Shown here piece by piece: positions 1 through 8,813 of a DNA stretch of 60,989 nt. The DNA is from Chromatiaceae bacterium. GTDB lineage: Bacteria; Pseudomonadota; Gammaproteobacteria; Chromatiales; Chromatiaceae. The notes beneath the pieces were generated by a model, which was not told the origin of the DNA, ran no database searches, and worked only from the letters and a program-made list of their open reading frames with translations. Each line of letters opens with the position of its first letter. Positions within the stretch are counted from its first letter, which is position 1. Position numbers and translations under genes: made by a program. Location: assembly GCA_027078745.1 (NCBI GenBank), contig JALWWO010000008.1:1-60989 (forward strand). The letters run 5' to 3'.

Positions 1-1
1 C

Positions 2-568
2 CTGTTGCCCAGACCCCCCGCCCCCAAGCAAGGCCCCTTGCGCCGACTGCTCTTCTTCGGGCGCATCCTGCCCTATAAAGGTCTTTGCCTGTTGCTGGAA
101 GCCTTTCTCCCCCTCGCAGAAACCTATGATCTGGAGCTGCTCATCTTGGGCCAGGGAAAATTGGATGCTGCCTGCGCCCATCGGCTCCCCCACCCTCGGG
201 TGCGATTCCAGAACCGCTGGGTTCCCGAGGACGCCTTGCCCCAAATCTTCCAAGGTGTGGATCTCCTCGTACTGCCCTATCTGGAATCCAGCCAATCCGG
301 CGTGATCGCCGCTGCTTATGCCATGGGTGTTCCCGTACTGAGCACGCCGGTGGGGGGATTGGTGGAACAGGTTGCGCACGGGAAAACCGGTCTCATCGCT
401 GAATCGGTGAGTGCGGAAGCATTGCGCCAAGCCCTGGAAATCCTTTGCCGAGATGCCGAATGCTTGCAGCGCTGTCGGGAAGGGGCTTGGGAAGCGGGCC
501 GATGGGAACCGACTTGGGCGGAGATCGCCCGCAAGCTGGAAGGGATCTTTCGGGAATTAGTCCGTTAG
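2..568 (+). CDS. Glycosyltransferase family 4 (GT-B), C-terminal part, cut by window edge
   Basis: The reading frame is already open at the left edge, so the N-terminal acceptor domain lies outside the window; 188 residues are visible. They form the nucleotide-sugar-binding half of a GT-B glycosyltransferase: a strand-rich start (FFGRILPYKG), then LILGQGKL, and the donor-binding signature with SQSGVIAAAYAMGVPVLSTPVGG, in which a Ser/Glu-type loop precedes the Gly-Val-Pro-Val turn. Family knowledge says such enzymes build surface polysaccharides or LPS at the cytoplasmic membrane face. It converges with the next glycosyltransferase gene, overlapping by 12 bases, and sits beside a polysaccharide ABC exporter. 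Sugar and acceptor cannot be read from the sequence. Confidence 0.85.
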   Translation: MLPRPPAPKQGPLRRLLFFGRILPYKGLCLLLEAFLPLAETYDLELLILGQGKLDAACAHRLPHPRVRFQNRWVPEDALPQIFQGVDLLVLPYLESSQSGVIAAAYAMGVPVLSTPVGGLVEQVAHGKTGLIAESVSAEALRQALEILCRDAECLQRCREGAWEAGRWEPTWAEIARKLEGIFRELVR

Positions 569-1666
569 GCTTTCGAGCAAAGCAAACCACTGTTGGGCGA
601 TGGCTTCCAGGCTGAACCGCGCCTGCACATCCTCCCGCGCCGCCTGCCCCATGCGCTGCCGAAGGTCTTCGTCTTCCATGAGCCGCTGCACCGCCGATCC
701 GAAAGCCTGGCTATTGCCCGAGATGAGAAACCCATCGATCTCCGGGCGCAGGATCTCCCGCGGTCCCGTGGGGCAATCGAAACTCACGATGGGCAAACCG
801 TAGGCTTTCGCCTCGATCAAGACCATGGGCAAGCCTTCCTGACGGGAACCCATGACATAGCAGGAAGCCCGCCGATACCAGCGGTCGATGTCCTGAGTGG
901 CGGGACAGAGCAACACTTGCCCTTCGAGCTGGAGCAATCGGATGAGATCAGCGAGATAGCCGAGATAGGACCAATCGCTGTGGCCCTGTTCCCCGCCCCC
1001 TACAATGACCAGTTTCCAATGGGGATGGGCGTGCAAAGGGGCCTGCAACGCCCAGAGGAGCCGGTCGAACCCTTTGCGGGGAATCAGATGACCCACGCTG
1101 AGCAAAATAGGCTCCTTGGGCACCTCCCGAGGTTCCGGCAGGGGTACCCCGTTGGGAATGATCCAAACCTTCTTGGCGATCTGGGCGAGGGCGGGCCGGT
1201 CCGCTTGGGTCAGACCGACCACCCCGTGCAGCCGGGGATAGCTCAGGCGGCGCACGAGCCGCCAGAATCTCGGGGCCTCCTCGAAGGCGATGTGCTCGCA
1301 GCCGATCTTGATGACCGAGGCGGGCAAGGCCCAAGCCGCCACGCTGGCCCAGTCGTACCAGATGCAGAGGAGGATTTCGATCCCCTCCTCCCGCACATAG
1401 CGGCGGAGTGTCCTGCCGATGCGCACCAGTTCCCAGAGATAGCCGAGCCTGCCCTGATGCGCTCGAACGCAGTTCAGGCTATGGAAAGGAATGCCCGCCT
1501 CCGAGAACACCGGCTTTTCCAAGGGTTCCACTGTGAGCAGTCGGGCTTCGTACCTGGCGCTCAACAGTTTCACCAGATGGGCGGCCACCCGCTGAATGCC
1601 GCCGGCGGCGTTCATGTCGTTGACCAGAACGGCTAAGCGCCGCCGCTGCTGCGCTGGCTTCTCCAA
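557..1666 (-). CDS. Glycosyltransferase family 4 (GT-B)
   Basis: 369 residues with a complete GT4 architecture. The N-terminal acceptor domain begins LAVLVNDMNAAGGIQRV, with the usual Gly-Gly-hydrophobic loop. The C-terminal donor domain has LLSVGHLIPRKGFDRLL, the G-G-G-E turn (VIVGGGEQ) and an E-x7-E-like region (SRQEGLPMVLIEAKAYGLPIV). The start is a TTG four bases after the stop of the methyltransferase gene upstream, so this is the last gene of the minus-strand polysaccharide operon. The role is inferred: retaining transfer of one sugar to a lipid-linked or nascent glycan. No ATG fits better; the next in-frame Met lies inside the first beta-strand region. Confidence 0.88.
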   Translation of the reverse strand: MEKPAQQRRRLAVLVNDMNAAGGIQRVAAHLVKLLSARYEARLLTVEPLEKPVFSEAGIPFHSLNCVRAHQGRLGYLWELVRIGRTLRRYVREEGIEILLCIWYDWASVAAWALPASVIKIGCEHIAFEEAPRFWRLVRRLSYPRLHGVVGLTQADRPALAQIAKKVWIIPNGVPLPEPREVPKEPILLSVGHLIPRKGFDRLLWALQAPLHAHPHWKLVIVGGGEQGHSDWSYLGYLADLIRLLQLEGQVLLCPATQDIDRWYRRASCYVMGSRQEGLPMVLIEAKAYGLPIVSFDCPTGPREILRPEIDGFLISGNSQAFGSAVQRLMEDEDLRQRMGQAAREDVQARFSLEAIAQQWFALLESLTD

Positions 1667-1670
1667 GGGT

Positions 1671-3338
1671 TCAGCCCCGATCTACATGGGAGAAGGTGAC
1701 GATGCTCCGGCAACTGTGCCACATGTCATAGTGGAACCCCTGGGCGGACAGGCAATCGAAGAGGCGCTGCACCCCCCGCCGGCCGATGGTGGGCTGGTGC
1801 ACCTCCAGCAGGATTTTCTGCACGCCGGTCAGATCGACGCCCTCGAACAGGGTTTCCTCCCCTCCCTCGATGTCCACGATCAACAGAGTAGGCCGGATTT
1901 CATTCAAGCGCTGCTGGAAGGGCGTGGTCTTCACCTTGATGGGTTTTCCCAAAAAACTGTGGGTGCCAGAGGCCCAAAAATCTTCGTGTACATAGAAATC
2001 TGTCTCCCCTGCTTCCTTGCCCAGAATCTCATGGTACAGGTGCACTTCCACCTCGTTGACCTCATGGGTCAGCTTGATGAGCTCGATGAGCTTGGGATTG
2101 GCTTCCACGGCGTGCACTGCCTTGGTATGGGGATGCTTGGCGCAATAGGTGGAGAGGAAGCCACAGCCGGCGCCGATCTCTAGGACCACTTCATCGGGCT
2201 GAATCAGGGCATCCAGTTCCCCGACTTCGCTCGCCTCATAGGTGCCTTGGCGCACAGCTTGGGCGATCTGATCGGAAAAGACCCCGGGCACGATGGGAAT
2301 GATGACACCCCGATGTTCCACGAAGTCCACCGCGCTGGGAGAGGCGCCGAGGGCGCGGATCAACTCAGGATCTGCGGAAGGACTGCTGAGCCTCTGTGCA
2401 GCCCGTTGGAGCTTGGATAGCAAGGCTTGCACGCTGCGCATGGGGCGGGCGCCGGTCTCGATAGCGGGGTCCATCCACTGATAGACCCGATGGTTTTCAA
2501 ATCCGTTGACGAAATGAGGAGAGATACTTTCAGGCCAGGCGGTGAGCTCCGCCAGTTTCTGCCGGAAGGTCTGCATATTTGCGGCGAGCTGGGCATCCAC
2601 CGGCGGCGCTTCTACCTTCCGATCTACATCCTGCCCTTGCCAGAACTGATTCTGATAATCCGATTGGATGGGAAAGACCACGGAAGCCCGATGTTCCTGC
2701 TTCTGGGCCAGCACCCCCATGAGCACGGGTTCATGATTCACCAGTTCTACCCGACTCTTCAGTTCTTGGGGACTGCGCACCCGGAAGAAATAGGGCACGT
2801 TCCGAAACAGGAGCATATAGACTTCTACGGTAGAGAATCCGTTGTTTGGCAAATAGTTGAAGAACAGTTCGGGGGAGAACTGATAGAACCCGTGACCCAT
2901 GAAATTGTTGGCCGTGGTGGCGCTGAGGAAGTGCCCCCCTTCCTCCAACAAATCGATGGCATTTTTCAACCCCATGGGAAAGTTGAACACATGTTCCAGG
3001 GAACCAAAATCCACCACACAGCTATAGCGCTGGTGCCATTTCTCGGGAATGGGCTGATTCAGATCATGGAGGAGATTGGCCCCCTCGTAGTCGGAAGCGT
3101 CCAGGCTGTCCACCTGCTCCGCCCCCAGGGTCTGAAACAGCCCCTCCGCATAGGGTTCCGCCAGAATCCGCTGTACCGCCTCTTCTTTCAGGGATTCGCC
3201 GAAGCGCGCGAACATCGCCCGCAAGGTGCCCGCATCCAGAAAATGATGCTGGCGGCCTAACAGGATCGTCTTGCGGAAGTCCACCCCCTTGCGCTTGGCG
3301 AAGAGGGAAAATTGCAGGCCCTGATAGCCAACGCCCAT
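1671..3338 (-). CDS. Tandem methyltransferase protein with C-terminal FkbM domain
   Basis: 555 residues. The C-terminal third is an FkbM-type class I SAM-dependent methyltransferase: motif I VLEIGAGCGFLS at about residue 384, an acidic motif II (HAVEANP), and the FkbM-typical LLIVDIEGGEETLFEG followed by KILLEVHQPTIG. FkbM enzymes usually O-methylate sugars or polyketides. The N-terminal ~200 residues resemble a second, degenerate methyltransferase-like fold (YSCVVDFGSLEHVFN, then LLEEGGHFLSATTANNFMGHG), but no Gly-rich SAM loop is visible. The gene lies between a GT2 and a GT4 in the exporter operon, so methylation of the exported glycan, perhaps as chain-terminating cap, is a reasonable inference. 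The ATG is well placed nine bases after the GT2 stop. Confidence 0.82.
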   Translation of the reverse strand: MGVGYQGLQFSLFAKRKGVDFRKTILLGRQHHFLDAGTLRAMFARFGESLKEEAVQRILAEPYAEGLFQTLGAEQVDSLDASDYEGANLLHDLNQPIPEKWHQRYSCVVDFGSLEHVFNFPMGLKNAIDLLEEGGHFLSATTANNFMGHGFYQFSPELFFNYLPNNGFSTVEVYMLLFRNVPYFFRVRSPQELKSRVELVNHEPVLMGVLAQKQEHRASVVFPIQSDYQNQFWQGQDVDRKVEAPPVDAQLAANMQTFRQKLAELTAWPESISPHFVNGFENHRVYQWMDPAIETGARPMRSVQALLSKLQRAAQRLSSPSADPELIRALGASPSAVDFVEHRGVIIPIVPGVFSDQIAQAVRQGTYEASEVGELDALIQPDEVVLEIGAGCGFLSTYCAKHPHTKAVHAVEANPKLIELIKLTHEVNEVEVHLYHEILGKEAGETDFYVHEDFWASGTHSFLGKPIKVKTTPFQQRLNEIRPTLLIVDIEGGEETLFEGVDLTGVQKILLEVHQPTIGRRGVQRLFDCLSAQGFHYDMWHSCRSIVTFSHVDRG

Positions 3339-3347
3339 CGCTATATC

Positions 3348-4409
3348 CTATCGATTACTCATGAAGCACCGCTGCCAGAGAATGGCACCGTGTTGAACTA
3401 AGGCAGTCAGGCAAGCCACCTTACCGCACCGCATTGCTTGGGGCAAACTGGTCATGACCTCCCGCCCTCGACCCGAACGCCCGAGCTGGAGCAGATGGCG
3501 CACCCAAGCTAAAGCCAAGCGCTGTTGCCACCGGGCATCTCCCTGCACTCGCCTGCAAGCTCCCGCTAAGAGTCGAGCACCTCGGGGGCGGAGGGTGCCC
3601 CCGTTGTCCGCCAGGGCGGCGGCGGTCAGAGCGTGCAGTGGATCCAGGGCATCCGCAGCTTGCAATCTGGGTCGCCAATCGGGGGTTTCCAAAGGATCTG
3701 CGCGTCCCTGCAACCGAAAGTCCTGAGCGATCCGAGCGAGGGCACTGCGGCGGGCTTGGAGCAAGGCATGGCGCTGGGTAACCTGCCCTGCGTGGCGGCG
3801 GCAGAGGATCCAGGGCTGGGGGAGATTGTCGATCTCCGCAACCTCCGACAGGCGCAACCAAAGATCATAATCTTCCGCCCGATCCAGGGCAGGCCGATAG
3901 CCGCCCACCGCTGACAAAGCGCTTCGGCGCATCATGACGCTGGGATGGAGGAGGGCGCAGCTCCGGGCCAAGGCTGCCCGCACCCGTTTTTTTCCACAGG
4001 GCACCCGAATCTTTCCCTGAAGCTGCCCTTGGGCATCGATGCGCAAGGCCTGGGTGCCCAGCACAGCGACTTCTGGATGCCGTTCTAGAAAAGCGTGCTG
4101 GGCGGCCAATCGGCCGGGCAAGGCGAGGTCGTCCGCATCGAGCCGAGCGATGTACGGTGCGCGCGCGTGGGCCAGTCCCAAGTTCAGGGCGCGGGATAAG
4201 CCCCGGCCGGCTCCCGACAGGATGCGCAGCTGGGGGGCGCGACGGGCAAAGGCATCGAGGATCGCCGGCGTTTCATCTCGGCTCCCGTCCTCGATGGCGA
4301 GGATCTCCAGACGCACGCCCGTTTGCTGCAGCAAGCTTTCCAGGGCTTGGGGAAGAAAGCGGGCACCATCGCGCACCGGCAGCAGCACGGAAACCTGAGG
4401 GTGATTCAC
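3348..4409 (-). CDS. Glycosyltransferase family 2 (GT-A)
   Basis: 353 residues from a GTG start whose first four bases (GTGA) overlap the stop of the ABC ATPase gene; the frame stays open further upstream, but that extension is out-of-frame shadow of the ATPase. The protein opens directly with the GT2 core: VSVLLPVRDGARFL, then AIEDGSRDET, and the metal-binding ARLDADDLA (Asp-x-Asp). A later YDLWLRL region matches the (Q/R)xxRW-like end of the GT-A fold loosely. It is predicted to be cytosolic, making an inverting sugar transfer in assembly of the exported polysaccharide. Translational coupling to the exporter ATPase supports that role. Confidence 0.88.
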   Translation of the reverse strand: MNHPQVSVLLPVRDGARFLPQALESLLQQTGVRLEILAIEDGSRDETPAILDAFARRAPQLRILSGAGRGLSRALNLGLAHARAPYIARLDADDLALPGRLAAQHAFLERHPEVAVLGTQALRIDAQGQLQGKIRVPCGKKRVRAALARSCALLHPSVMMRRSALSAVGGYRPALDRAEDYDLWLRLSEVAEIDNLPQPWILCRRHAGQVTQRHALLQARRSALARIAQDFRLQGRADPLETPDWRPRLQAADALDPLHALTAAALADNGGTLRPRGARLLAGACRRVQGDARWQQRLALAWVRHLLQLGRSGRGREVMTSLPQAMRCGKVACLTALVQHGAILWQRCFMSNR

Positions 4410-5167
4410 TGAAAATGGCGATGATAGAAATCCAAGGTTTCCGCCACCGGTCCATCGGCGACGATCTGCCCTTGATCCAAGCAGATAGCTCGGTTGCAGA
4501 TACTGCTGAGCAACCAATCGTAGTGGCTGGCAAAGACCAGAATGCGGGAGCGCTGCACCAACTCCAACATGCGCTGCTGAGCTTTCTCCAGGAACGCCGC
4601 ATCCCCTGCCCCGAGCCATTCGTCTAGCAGCAGGATATCCGGGCGCACGGCGGTGGAGATGGAGAACGCCAGCTTCACTTGCATCCCGCTGGAATAGGTA
4701 CGCACCGGTCGGGAAAGCTGCTCCGGCGTCAAGCCGCTGAACGCGGCGATCTCCGGGCTAAGGGCCCGGGCCTGCTCGGGAGAAAGCCCCAGATACAGCC
4801 CCCGCAGCAGGATGTTATCCCAACCGCTGGCTTCTGGATTCATGCCCAGGGTCACATCGAATAAGGAAGCCGTGTAGCCCACTCGCCGAATCTGCCCCCG
4901 GACGGGCTTGAGCACCCCCGCAATAGTGCGCAACAGGGTGGTCTTGCCGCTGCCGTTGCTGCCCACGATGCCCAACCGTTCCCCATCCCGAATTTCCAAG
5001 TCGATCCCCTTCAGGGCTAACACGCGGGTGCGCTCCTCCGCCACATCCTGCGCCATGCGACCCCGGGACAGAAAGCGGAACAGGGTTTTCTTCAGGGAGC
5101 GGTTGGCGAGTCCGTAGATCACATATTCGATCCAGACATCTTTCAGAACGATGCTTGCCCCTTCCAT
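4406..5167 (-). CDS. Polysaccharide ABC transporter, ATP-binding subunit (Wzt/KpsT-like)
   Basis: 253 residues. Walker A is GSNGSGKTT, the ABC signature YSSGM, Walker B DILLLDEW, and the H-loop ASHYDWL. The Y-S-S-G-M signature and the segment LFDVTLGMNPEASGWDNI are typical of the TagH/Wzt/KpsT branch that exports lipid-linked O-antigen, capsule or teichoic precursors. The length is that of a bare nucleotide-binding domain: there is no C-terminal carbohydrate-binding extension of the kind found in long Wzt proteins of O8/O9a systems. It follows its permease by three bases and overlaps the GT2 gene by four. Confidence 0.92.
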   Translation of the reverse strand: MEGASIVLKDVWIEYVIYGLANRSLKKTLFRFLSRGRMAQDVAEERTRVLALKGIDLEIRDGERLGIVGSNGSGKTTLLRTIAGVLKPVRGQIRRVGYTASLFDVTLGMNPEASGWDNILLRGLYLGLSPEQARALSPEIAAFSGLTPEQLSRPVRTYSSGMQVKLAFSISTAVRPDILLLDEWLGAGDAAFLEKAQQRMLELVQRSRILVFASHYDWLLSSICNRAICLDQGQIVADGPVAETLDFYHRHFQ

Positions 5168-5170
5168 GCT

Positions 5171-6052
5171 TCAGACCCAATAGGCGATGCGGCAGTGAAA
5201 GCGCCGGTAGAACAACAAAGTGATCCCCCCGCCCAGCCCGGTGATGGCCAGGGCCACCGCCCAGTTCAGGCCGCTGGGCATTTGGCCCAGCATGGGGGCG
5301 CGTAGGATCTCGATGAGATGGTAGAAGGGATTGAGATCCACGATGAGCGGGCGATGGCGGGCGGATTCCGGCATCCAGATGATGGGGGTGACGAAGAAGG
5401 CCACTTGCAGCACGCTGGCGACGATCTGGGGGAGATCCCGGAAGCGGGCGGAGAGCATCCCCAACAGGGTGATCCACCAGAGGGCGTTGAGGGTCAGCAC
5501 CAGCAAGCCCGGGATCAACAGCCAGAACGACCCGTTCAGGGGCACCGGAAACCACAGGACTACGATCCCATAGATCAAGGCGTTGTGGAACAGGATGATG
5601 AGATTCCGCCAGGTGGCCCGCAGGGGGAACAGGGAGAGGGGTAGATCCGATTGTCGGATGATGCCCTCGCTCTCGATGAACACCTGGCAGCCTTCGTTCA
5701 AGGTGGCCGTGATGAAGCCCCAGATCAGAAAGCCCGCGGTGAGAAAGGGCAGATAGCGGGGCACATCCATGGAGAAGAGATCCCCATAGATAAAGCCCAG
5801 GGAAAACACCATGACCCCCATGCTGATGGTGAGCCAGAAGGGACCCAGCAGGGAGCGGCGATAGCGGAGCATCACATCCTGCCACCCGATGCGCCCCCAG
5901 AGAGGCCAATATTGCAGCCCGAGGCGGAGATCTTGGGCCATGGACTGGGTGTAGTTCCCGGTCCATTCCCAGACCCGCGGGCGCTGGGAACGCTGGAGGA
6001 CTGAACCCGCTTTGCTTTGGTGTTCTTCGGAGGGTTCAGATCGGGCAATCAT
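5171..6052 (-). CDS. Polysaccharide ABC transporter permease (Wzm/KpsM-like)
   Basis: 293 residues with about six hydrophobic membrane segments, of the ABC-2 type. The early cytoplasmic coupling segment MLRYRRSLLGPFWLT is the hallmark of this family, followed by LPFLTAGFLIWGFI, and a late FFVTPIIWMPESARHR and NPFYHLIEILRAPMLG. It would form the membrane channel for an undecaprenyl-linked glycan, with the ATPase encoded just downstream. It is the first gene of the minus-strand polysaccharide operon. A second, clearly related permease sits at 22802-23632. Confidence 0.92.
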   Translation of the reverse strand: MIARSEPSEEHQSKAGSVLQRSQRPRVWEWTGNYTQSMAQDLRLGLQYWPLWGRIGWQDVMLRYRRSLLGPFWLTISMGVMVFSLGFIYGDLFSMDVPRYLPFLTAGFLIWGFITATLNEGCQVFIESEGIIRQSDLPLSLFPLRATWRNLIILFHNALIYGIVVLWFPVPLNGSFWLLIPGLLVLTLNALWWITLLGMLSARFRDLPQIVASVLQVAFFVTPIIWMPESARHRPLIVDLNPFYHLIEILRAPMLGQMPSGLNWAVALAITGLGGGITLLFYRRFHCRIAYWV

Positions 6053-6289
6053 GGCATGGCGGGGGAAGAAGGATCGAACAGCATATTGCCCAGTATACCC
6101 CGAGGGGTGCGCTTGGAACGAATGGCATCCTGCGGATCTTTACCGGTGCTCCTAGGCTAGGGATTGCCGCGCTGCGCTTTTCCCTTAGCAATGTGTTCCC
6201 GATTGCTAGAAATTCCCTCACTGGGATTGGATAATCTGGCATTGCTTCCCCCATCTCGCTGAATACTTTGAAAAAACTAGGAGATCATT
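6053..6289. other. Intergenic region between divergent genes
   Basis: 237 bases separating the exporter operon (leftward) from the broken coiled-coil gene (rightward). It must carry the exporter promoter. I see no convincing -35/-10 pair, no RNA gene and no repeat. A clear ribosome-binding sequence, ACTAGGAGATC, lies just inside the right end and serves the ATG at 6290. Confidence 0.4.
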
Positions 6290-6974
6290 ATGTCGGATTC
6301 CATCGAACAAAGGCTCCGTAAATTAGAAGAAACCATATTTATATGGAAAGGAATAGTATTAGGTATAACAGCCGTTATAGGAATCTTAGGAGCTATTTTG
6401 GTTATTTCATAGAAGGGCGCATTAGTGGCATTCGTGATGAATTAGAGAATACGCGCTATGAACTGACTGAACTCCAATCGCGGGTCAAGAAAACCAAGCG
6501 GGATTTCGCGGCGTATTTCAGATCGAGGAAGCGCGAATTCAGCGAGCATGTCGCGGCAGAGACGGAAAAGGCCGTTCAAATCCTCGTCGGCAGGAGATTG
6601 ACGGAAGCGGCGAGGCGGGAAATCGCCGCTTTGCAAGCCTACGGGCGGCGGCCGAATCAGCAAAGCGGGGGGTTGCCCGTTTACAATCCGAGATCAGCAC
6701 ACTGACCAAAACAGCAAAGCGAGAAATCAAATCTTTGCAGACCAAGATACAGGATTCGGGTTCTGTATTGCCAGAGATCCGAGCTGCTAACATCAAGATT
6801 GTGAACGGAGACGGAAAAATAGTGCTGTCGATAGGATCTAATATTAGCAGCCATGGTGATCTTAGGCTATATAGAAATGATGGTACAGAGTTGGTTGAAC
6901 TGAACTCGGATTCCGATGAGCCAGGGATCTGGTTCACGGGAACGGACGGCAACAGAAGAAGGGTCGTCCAATGA
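6290..6974 (+). pseudogene. Membrane-anchored coiled-coil/beta-repeat protein, broken by two apparent frameshifts
   Basis: A good ribosome-binding site (AGGAGATC) precedes ATG 6290, which opens a 40-residue stretch with a charged helix and a membrane segment (IVLGITAVIGILGAILVIS) ending at TAG 6410. Protein-like sequence continues one frame back: FIEGRISGIRDELENTRYELTEL and a long Lys/Arg/Glu coiled coil, to about 6640-6670. It then continues one frame back again (VARLQSEISTLTKTAKREIKSL), ending with a strand-rich tail (ANIKIVNGDGKIVLSIGS, GIWFTGTDGNRRR) and a stop at 6972-6974. Each step equals loss of one base; a run of six G at about 6667-6672 is a plausible second site. The simplest reading is one former gene of about 225 codons with two single-base losses, or sequencing error. 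The AT-rich ends differ from the neighbours, which hints at transfer. Function unknown. Confidence 0.6.
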
Positions 6975-6994
6975 GGCTCCATCCCCTGATGGGT

Positions 6995-7021
6995 AGCGCT
7001 GTCGGTCGAGGCGCTGTTTTT
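6995..7021 (+). terminator. Possible rho-independent terminator
   Basis: AGCGC and GCGCT arms flank an 11-base loop and are followed by G then five T. It sits just downstream of the broken gene and upstream of apaH. The stem is short, so the call is weak. Confidence 0.35.
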
Positions 7022-7137
7022 CTCAAAAGCCCAAGCTCCTAGGATGCCCCCAGAGGGCCGCCTTGCGGATTGCGAAGATCGGGCCAGCGTGGGATGCTGT
7101 ATTCTTTTTCCCAATTCTTCTCAGCGCGTTCAGAAAA

Positions 7138-7962
7138 ATGGCGATCTATGCGATTGGCGATATCCAAGGCTGCTACACCGAACTCCGCCGGTTGCTCGAC
7201 CGGCTGCCCTTCGATCCCGATCGGGATCAGCTCTGGTTCGTGGGGGATCTGGTCAATCGGGGGCCCCAATCCCTGGAGACACTGCGATTTGTGATGGAGC
7301 TGGGGGATCGGGCCATCACGGTGCTGGGCAATCACGATCTGCACCTGTTGGCCCTGGCAGCGGGCAATCTGAGACAGGCGGAGAAGAGCAATCTCGGTCC
7401 CGTGCTCCATGCGCCGGATCGGGAGGAACTGCTGTACTGGCTGCGCTGCCGTCCCCTGGTGCACTATGACCCCAAGCGGGATTTTCTCCTGCTTCACGCA
7501 GGCTTGCCCCCCCAATGGGATCTGCTCCAGACCCTTGCCTGTGCAAAAGAGGTAGAAAACCAGTTGCGAGGACCGGAAAGCCAGACATTTTTACGGCATC
7601 TCTATGGCAATGCGCCGGCGAAATGGTCGCCCGACCTCCGGGGGGTGGACCGCTTGCGCTTCATCACCAACTGTTTTACCCGACTGCGTTACTGTGCGCC
7701 GGATGGCACCTTGGCCCTCAAGGAAAAAGGACCTCTGGGCTCTCAGAAACCGGGCCATGTGCCCTGGTTTCAGGTGCCGCATCGCCTCACCCGAAACCAA
7801 CGCATCCTCTTCGGCCATTGGTCCACCCTGGGCTACTATGCCGGGGAAAATGTGTGGTGTTTGGATAGCGGCTGCGTCTGGGGACGGCAGCTCACCGCCG
7901 TACGGGTGCGGAAGCGCAAGCCGTTGACCCCCCTTTCCCTGAGCTGTACGGATCGCGCCTAA
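7138..7962 (+). CDS. apaH: Symmetrical bis(5'-nucleosyl)-tetraphosphatase
   Basis: 274 residues from the ATG at 7138; an open extension further upstream does not match the family. ApaH hydrolyses Ap4A to two ADP and also removes Np4 caps from RNA. The calcineurin-type metallophosphatase motifs are in order: GDIQGCYTEL near the N-terminus, GDLVNRGPQS, and GNHDLHLLAL. The length is close to the E. coli enzyme (about 280). The 3' end overlaps the convergent folA by four bases. In many gammaproteobacteria apaH is near folA, as here. Confidence 0.95.
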   Translation: MAIYAIGDIQGCYTELRRLLDRLPFDPDRDQLWFVGDLVNRGPQSLETLRFVMELGDRAITVLGNHDLHLLALAAGNLRQAEKSNLGPVLHAPDREELLYWLRCRPLVHYDPKRDFLLLHAGLPPQWDLLQTLACAKEVENQLRGPESQTFLRHLYGNAPAKWSPDLRGVDRLRFITNCFTRLRYCAPDGTLALKEKGPLGSQKPGHVPWFQVPHRLTRNQRILFGHWSTLGYYAGENVWCLDSGCVWGRQLTAVRVRKRKPLTPLSLSCTDRA

Positions 7963-8459
7963 CGACGATCTAGGGTGACGAAGATCAGGGGGAACGGGTT
8001 CTTCTTATCCTTTGGCCGTTCTTCCCGATGGATCAATCGCCAATCTTCGGGCTGGAAGGGGGGGAAGAACGCATCTCCATCCGCAATCCGCGTGCCCACG
8101 AAGCTGAGATAGAGGCGATCCGCTCGGGGGAGCAGGGTTTGAAAGACCTGGGCGCCGCCGATGACAAAGACTTCTTCTTCCCCGCGCACTCGTTCCAAAG
8201 CAGCCTGAGGAGAGGGGATGACCACAGCCCCTTCCGCCCGATAATCTGGATTGCGGCTCAAGACGATATGCTTGCGCTCCGGCAGCAGCCCGGGCAGGGA
8301 TTCCCAGGTACGGCGGCCCATGATGAGGCTGTGCCCCAGGGTCAGCCGCCGGAAATGGGCGAGATCGGCGGGAAGATGCCAGGGGAGGCGGTTGTTTCGG
8401 CCGATCACGCCCCGTTCATCCAAAGCAGCGATGATCGAGATGCGGGGGAGGGGGGGCAT
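7959..8459 (-). CDS. folA: Dihydrofolate reductase
   Basis: 166 residues, the usual bacterial DHFR length. It reduces dihydrofolate to tetrahydrofolate with NADPH. Visible landmarks are the N-terminal strand ISIIAALDERGVIGRNNRLPWHLPADL, in which the W-H-L-P-x-D segment carries the catalytic acid, then MGRRTWESL (NADPH contact) and FVIGGAQVF (the Gly-Gly turn). It is convergent with apaH and lies six bases downstream of rsfS on the same strand. Confidence 0.96.
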   Translation of the reverse strand: MPPLPRISIIAALDERGVIGRNNRLPWHLPADLAHFRRLTLGHSLIMGRRTWESLPGLLPERKHIVLSRNPDYRAEGAVVIPSPQAALERVRGEEEVFVIGGAQVFQTLLPRADRLYLSFVGTRIADGDAFFPPFQPEDWRLIHREERPKDKKNPFPLIFVTLDRR

Positions 8460-8465
8460 TATTTC

Positions 8466-8813
8466 CTAAGCGGACGCGGCTGCAGAGGCAGGCGTTGACC
8501 AGAGCCCTTCCAGATTGTAGAAGGCCCGCACCTTGGGGAGCATGAGATGCACGACCACCGTGTTGAGATCTACTAAGGCCCATTCCCCTTCCTGCAACCC
8601 CTCACAGCCCAAGGGCGGCTCCCCCTGTTCCTTGGCCTGAAAGGCTAGGGTTTCTGCCATCGCTTTCACATGACGATCCGAGGTGCCGGAAGCGAGGATC
8701 ATGTAGTCCGTGATGTCGGTCTTGTCCCGTACATCCAAGAGCACGATCTCTTGCGCTTTCATGTCGTCCAACAGATCTAGGACAAATCGTTTCAAGGCTT
8801 CAGTTTCCATCAT
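8466..8813 (-). CDS. rsfS: Ribosomal silencing factor RsfS
   Basis: 115 residues from the first of two adjacent ATG codons; this start lies within the last codons of nadD (overlap 14 bases). RsfS binds ribosomal protein uL14 and blocks subunit joining in starvation. Family features are LLDVRDKTDITDYMILASGTSDRHVKA, the AEG-like block (here PLGCEGLQEGEWALVDLNTVVVHLM) and FYNLEGLW at the end. Coupling to nadD is the standard bacterial arrangement. The frame is open upstream, but the extra residues only mirror nadD. Confidence 0.95.
   Translation of the reverse strand: MMETEALKRFVLDLLDDMKAQEIVLLDVRDKTDITDYMILASGTSDRHVKAMAETLAFQAKEQGEPPLGCEGLQEGEWALVDLNTVVVHLMLPKVRAFYNLEGLWSTPASAAASA

Noticed and set aside
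593-1636. 347-codon plus-strand open frame
   Set aside because: Antisense to the GT4 gene at 557-1666; no domain is recognisable and composition is that of a reverse shadow in GC-rich DNA.
4815-5966. 383-codon minus-strand open frame
   Set aside because: Out-of-frame shadow across the Wzm-like and Wzt-like genes; low complexity in His, Pro, Gly and Arg.
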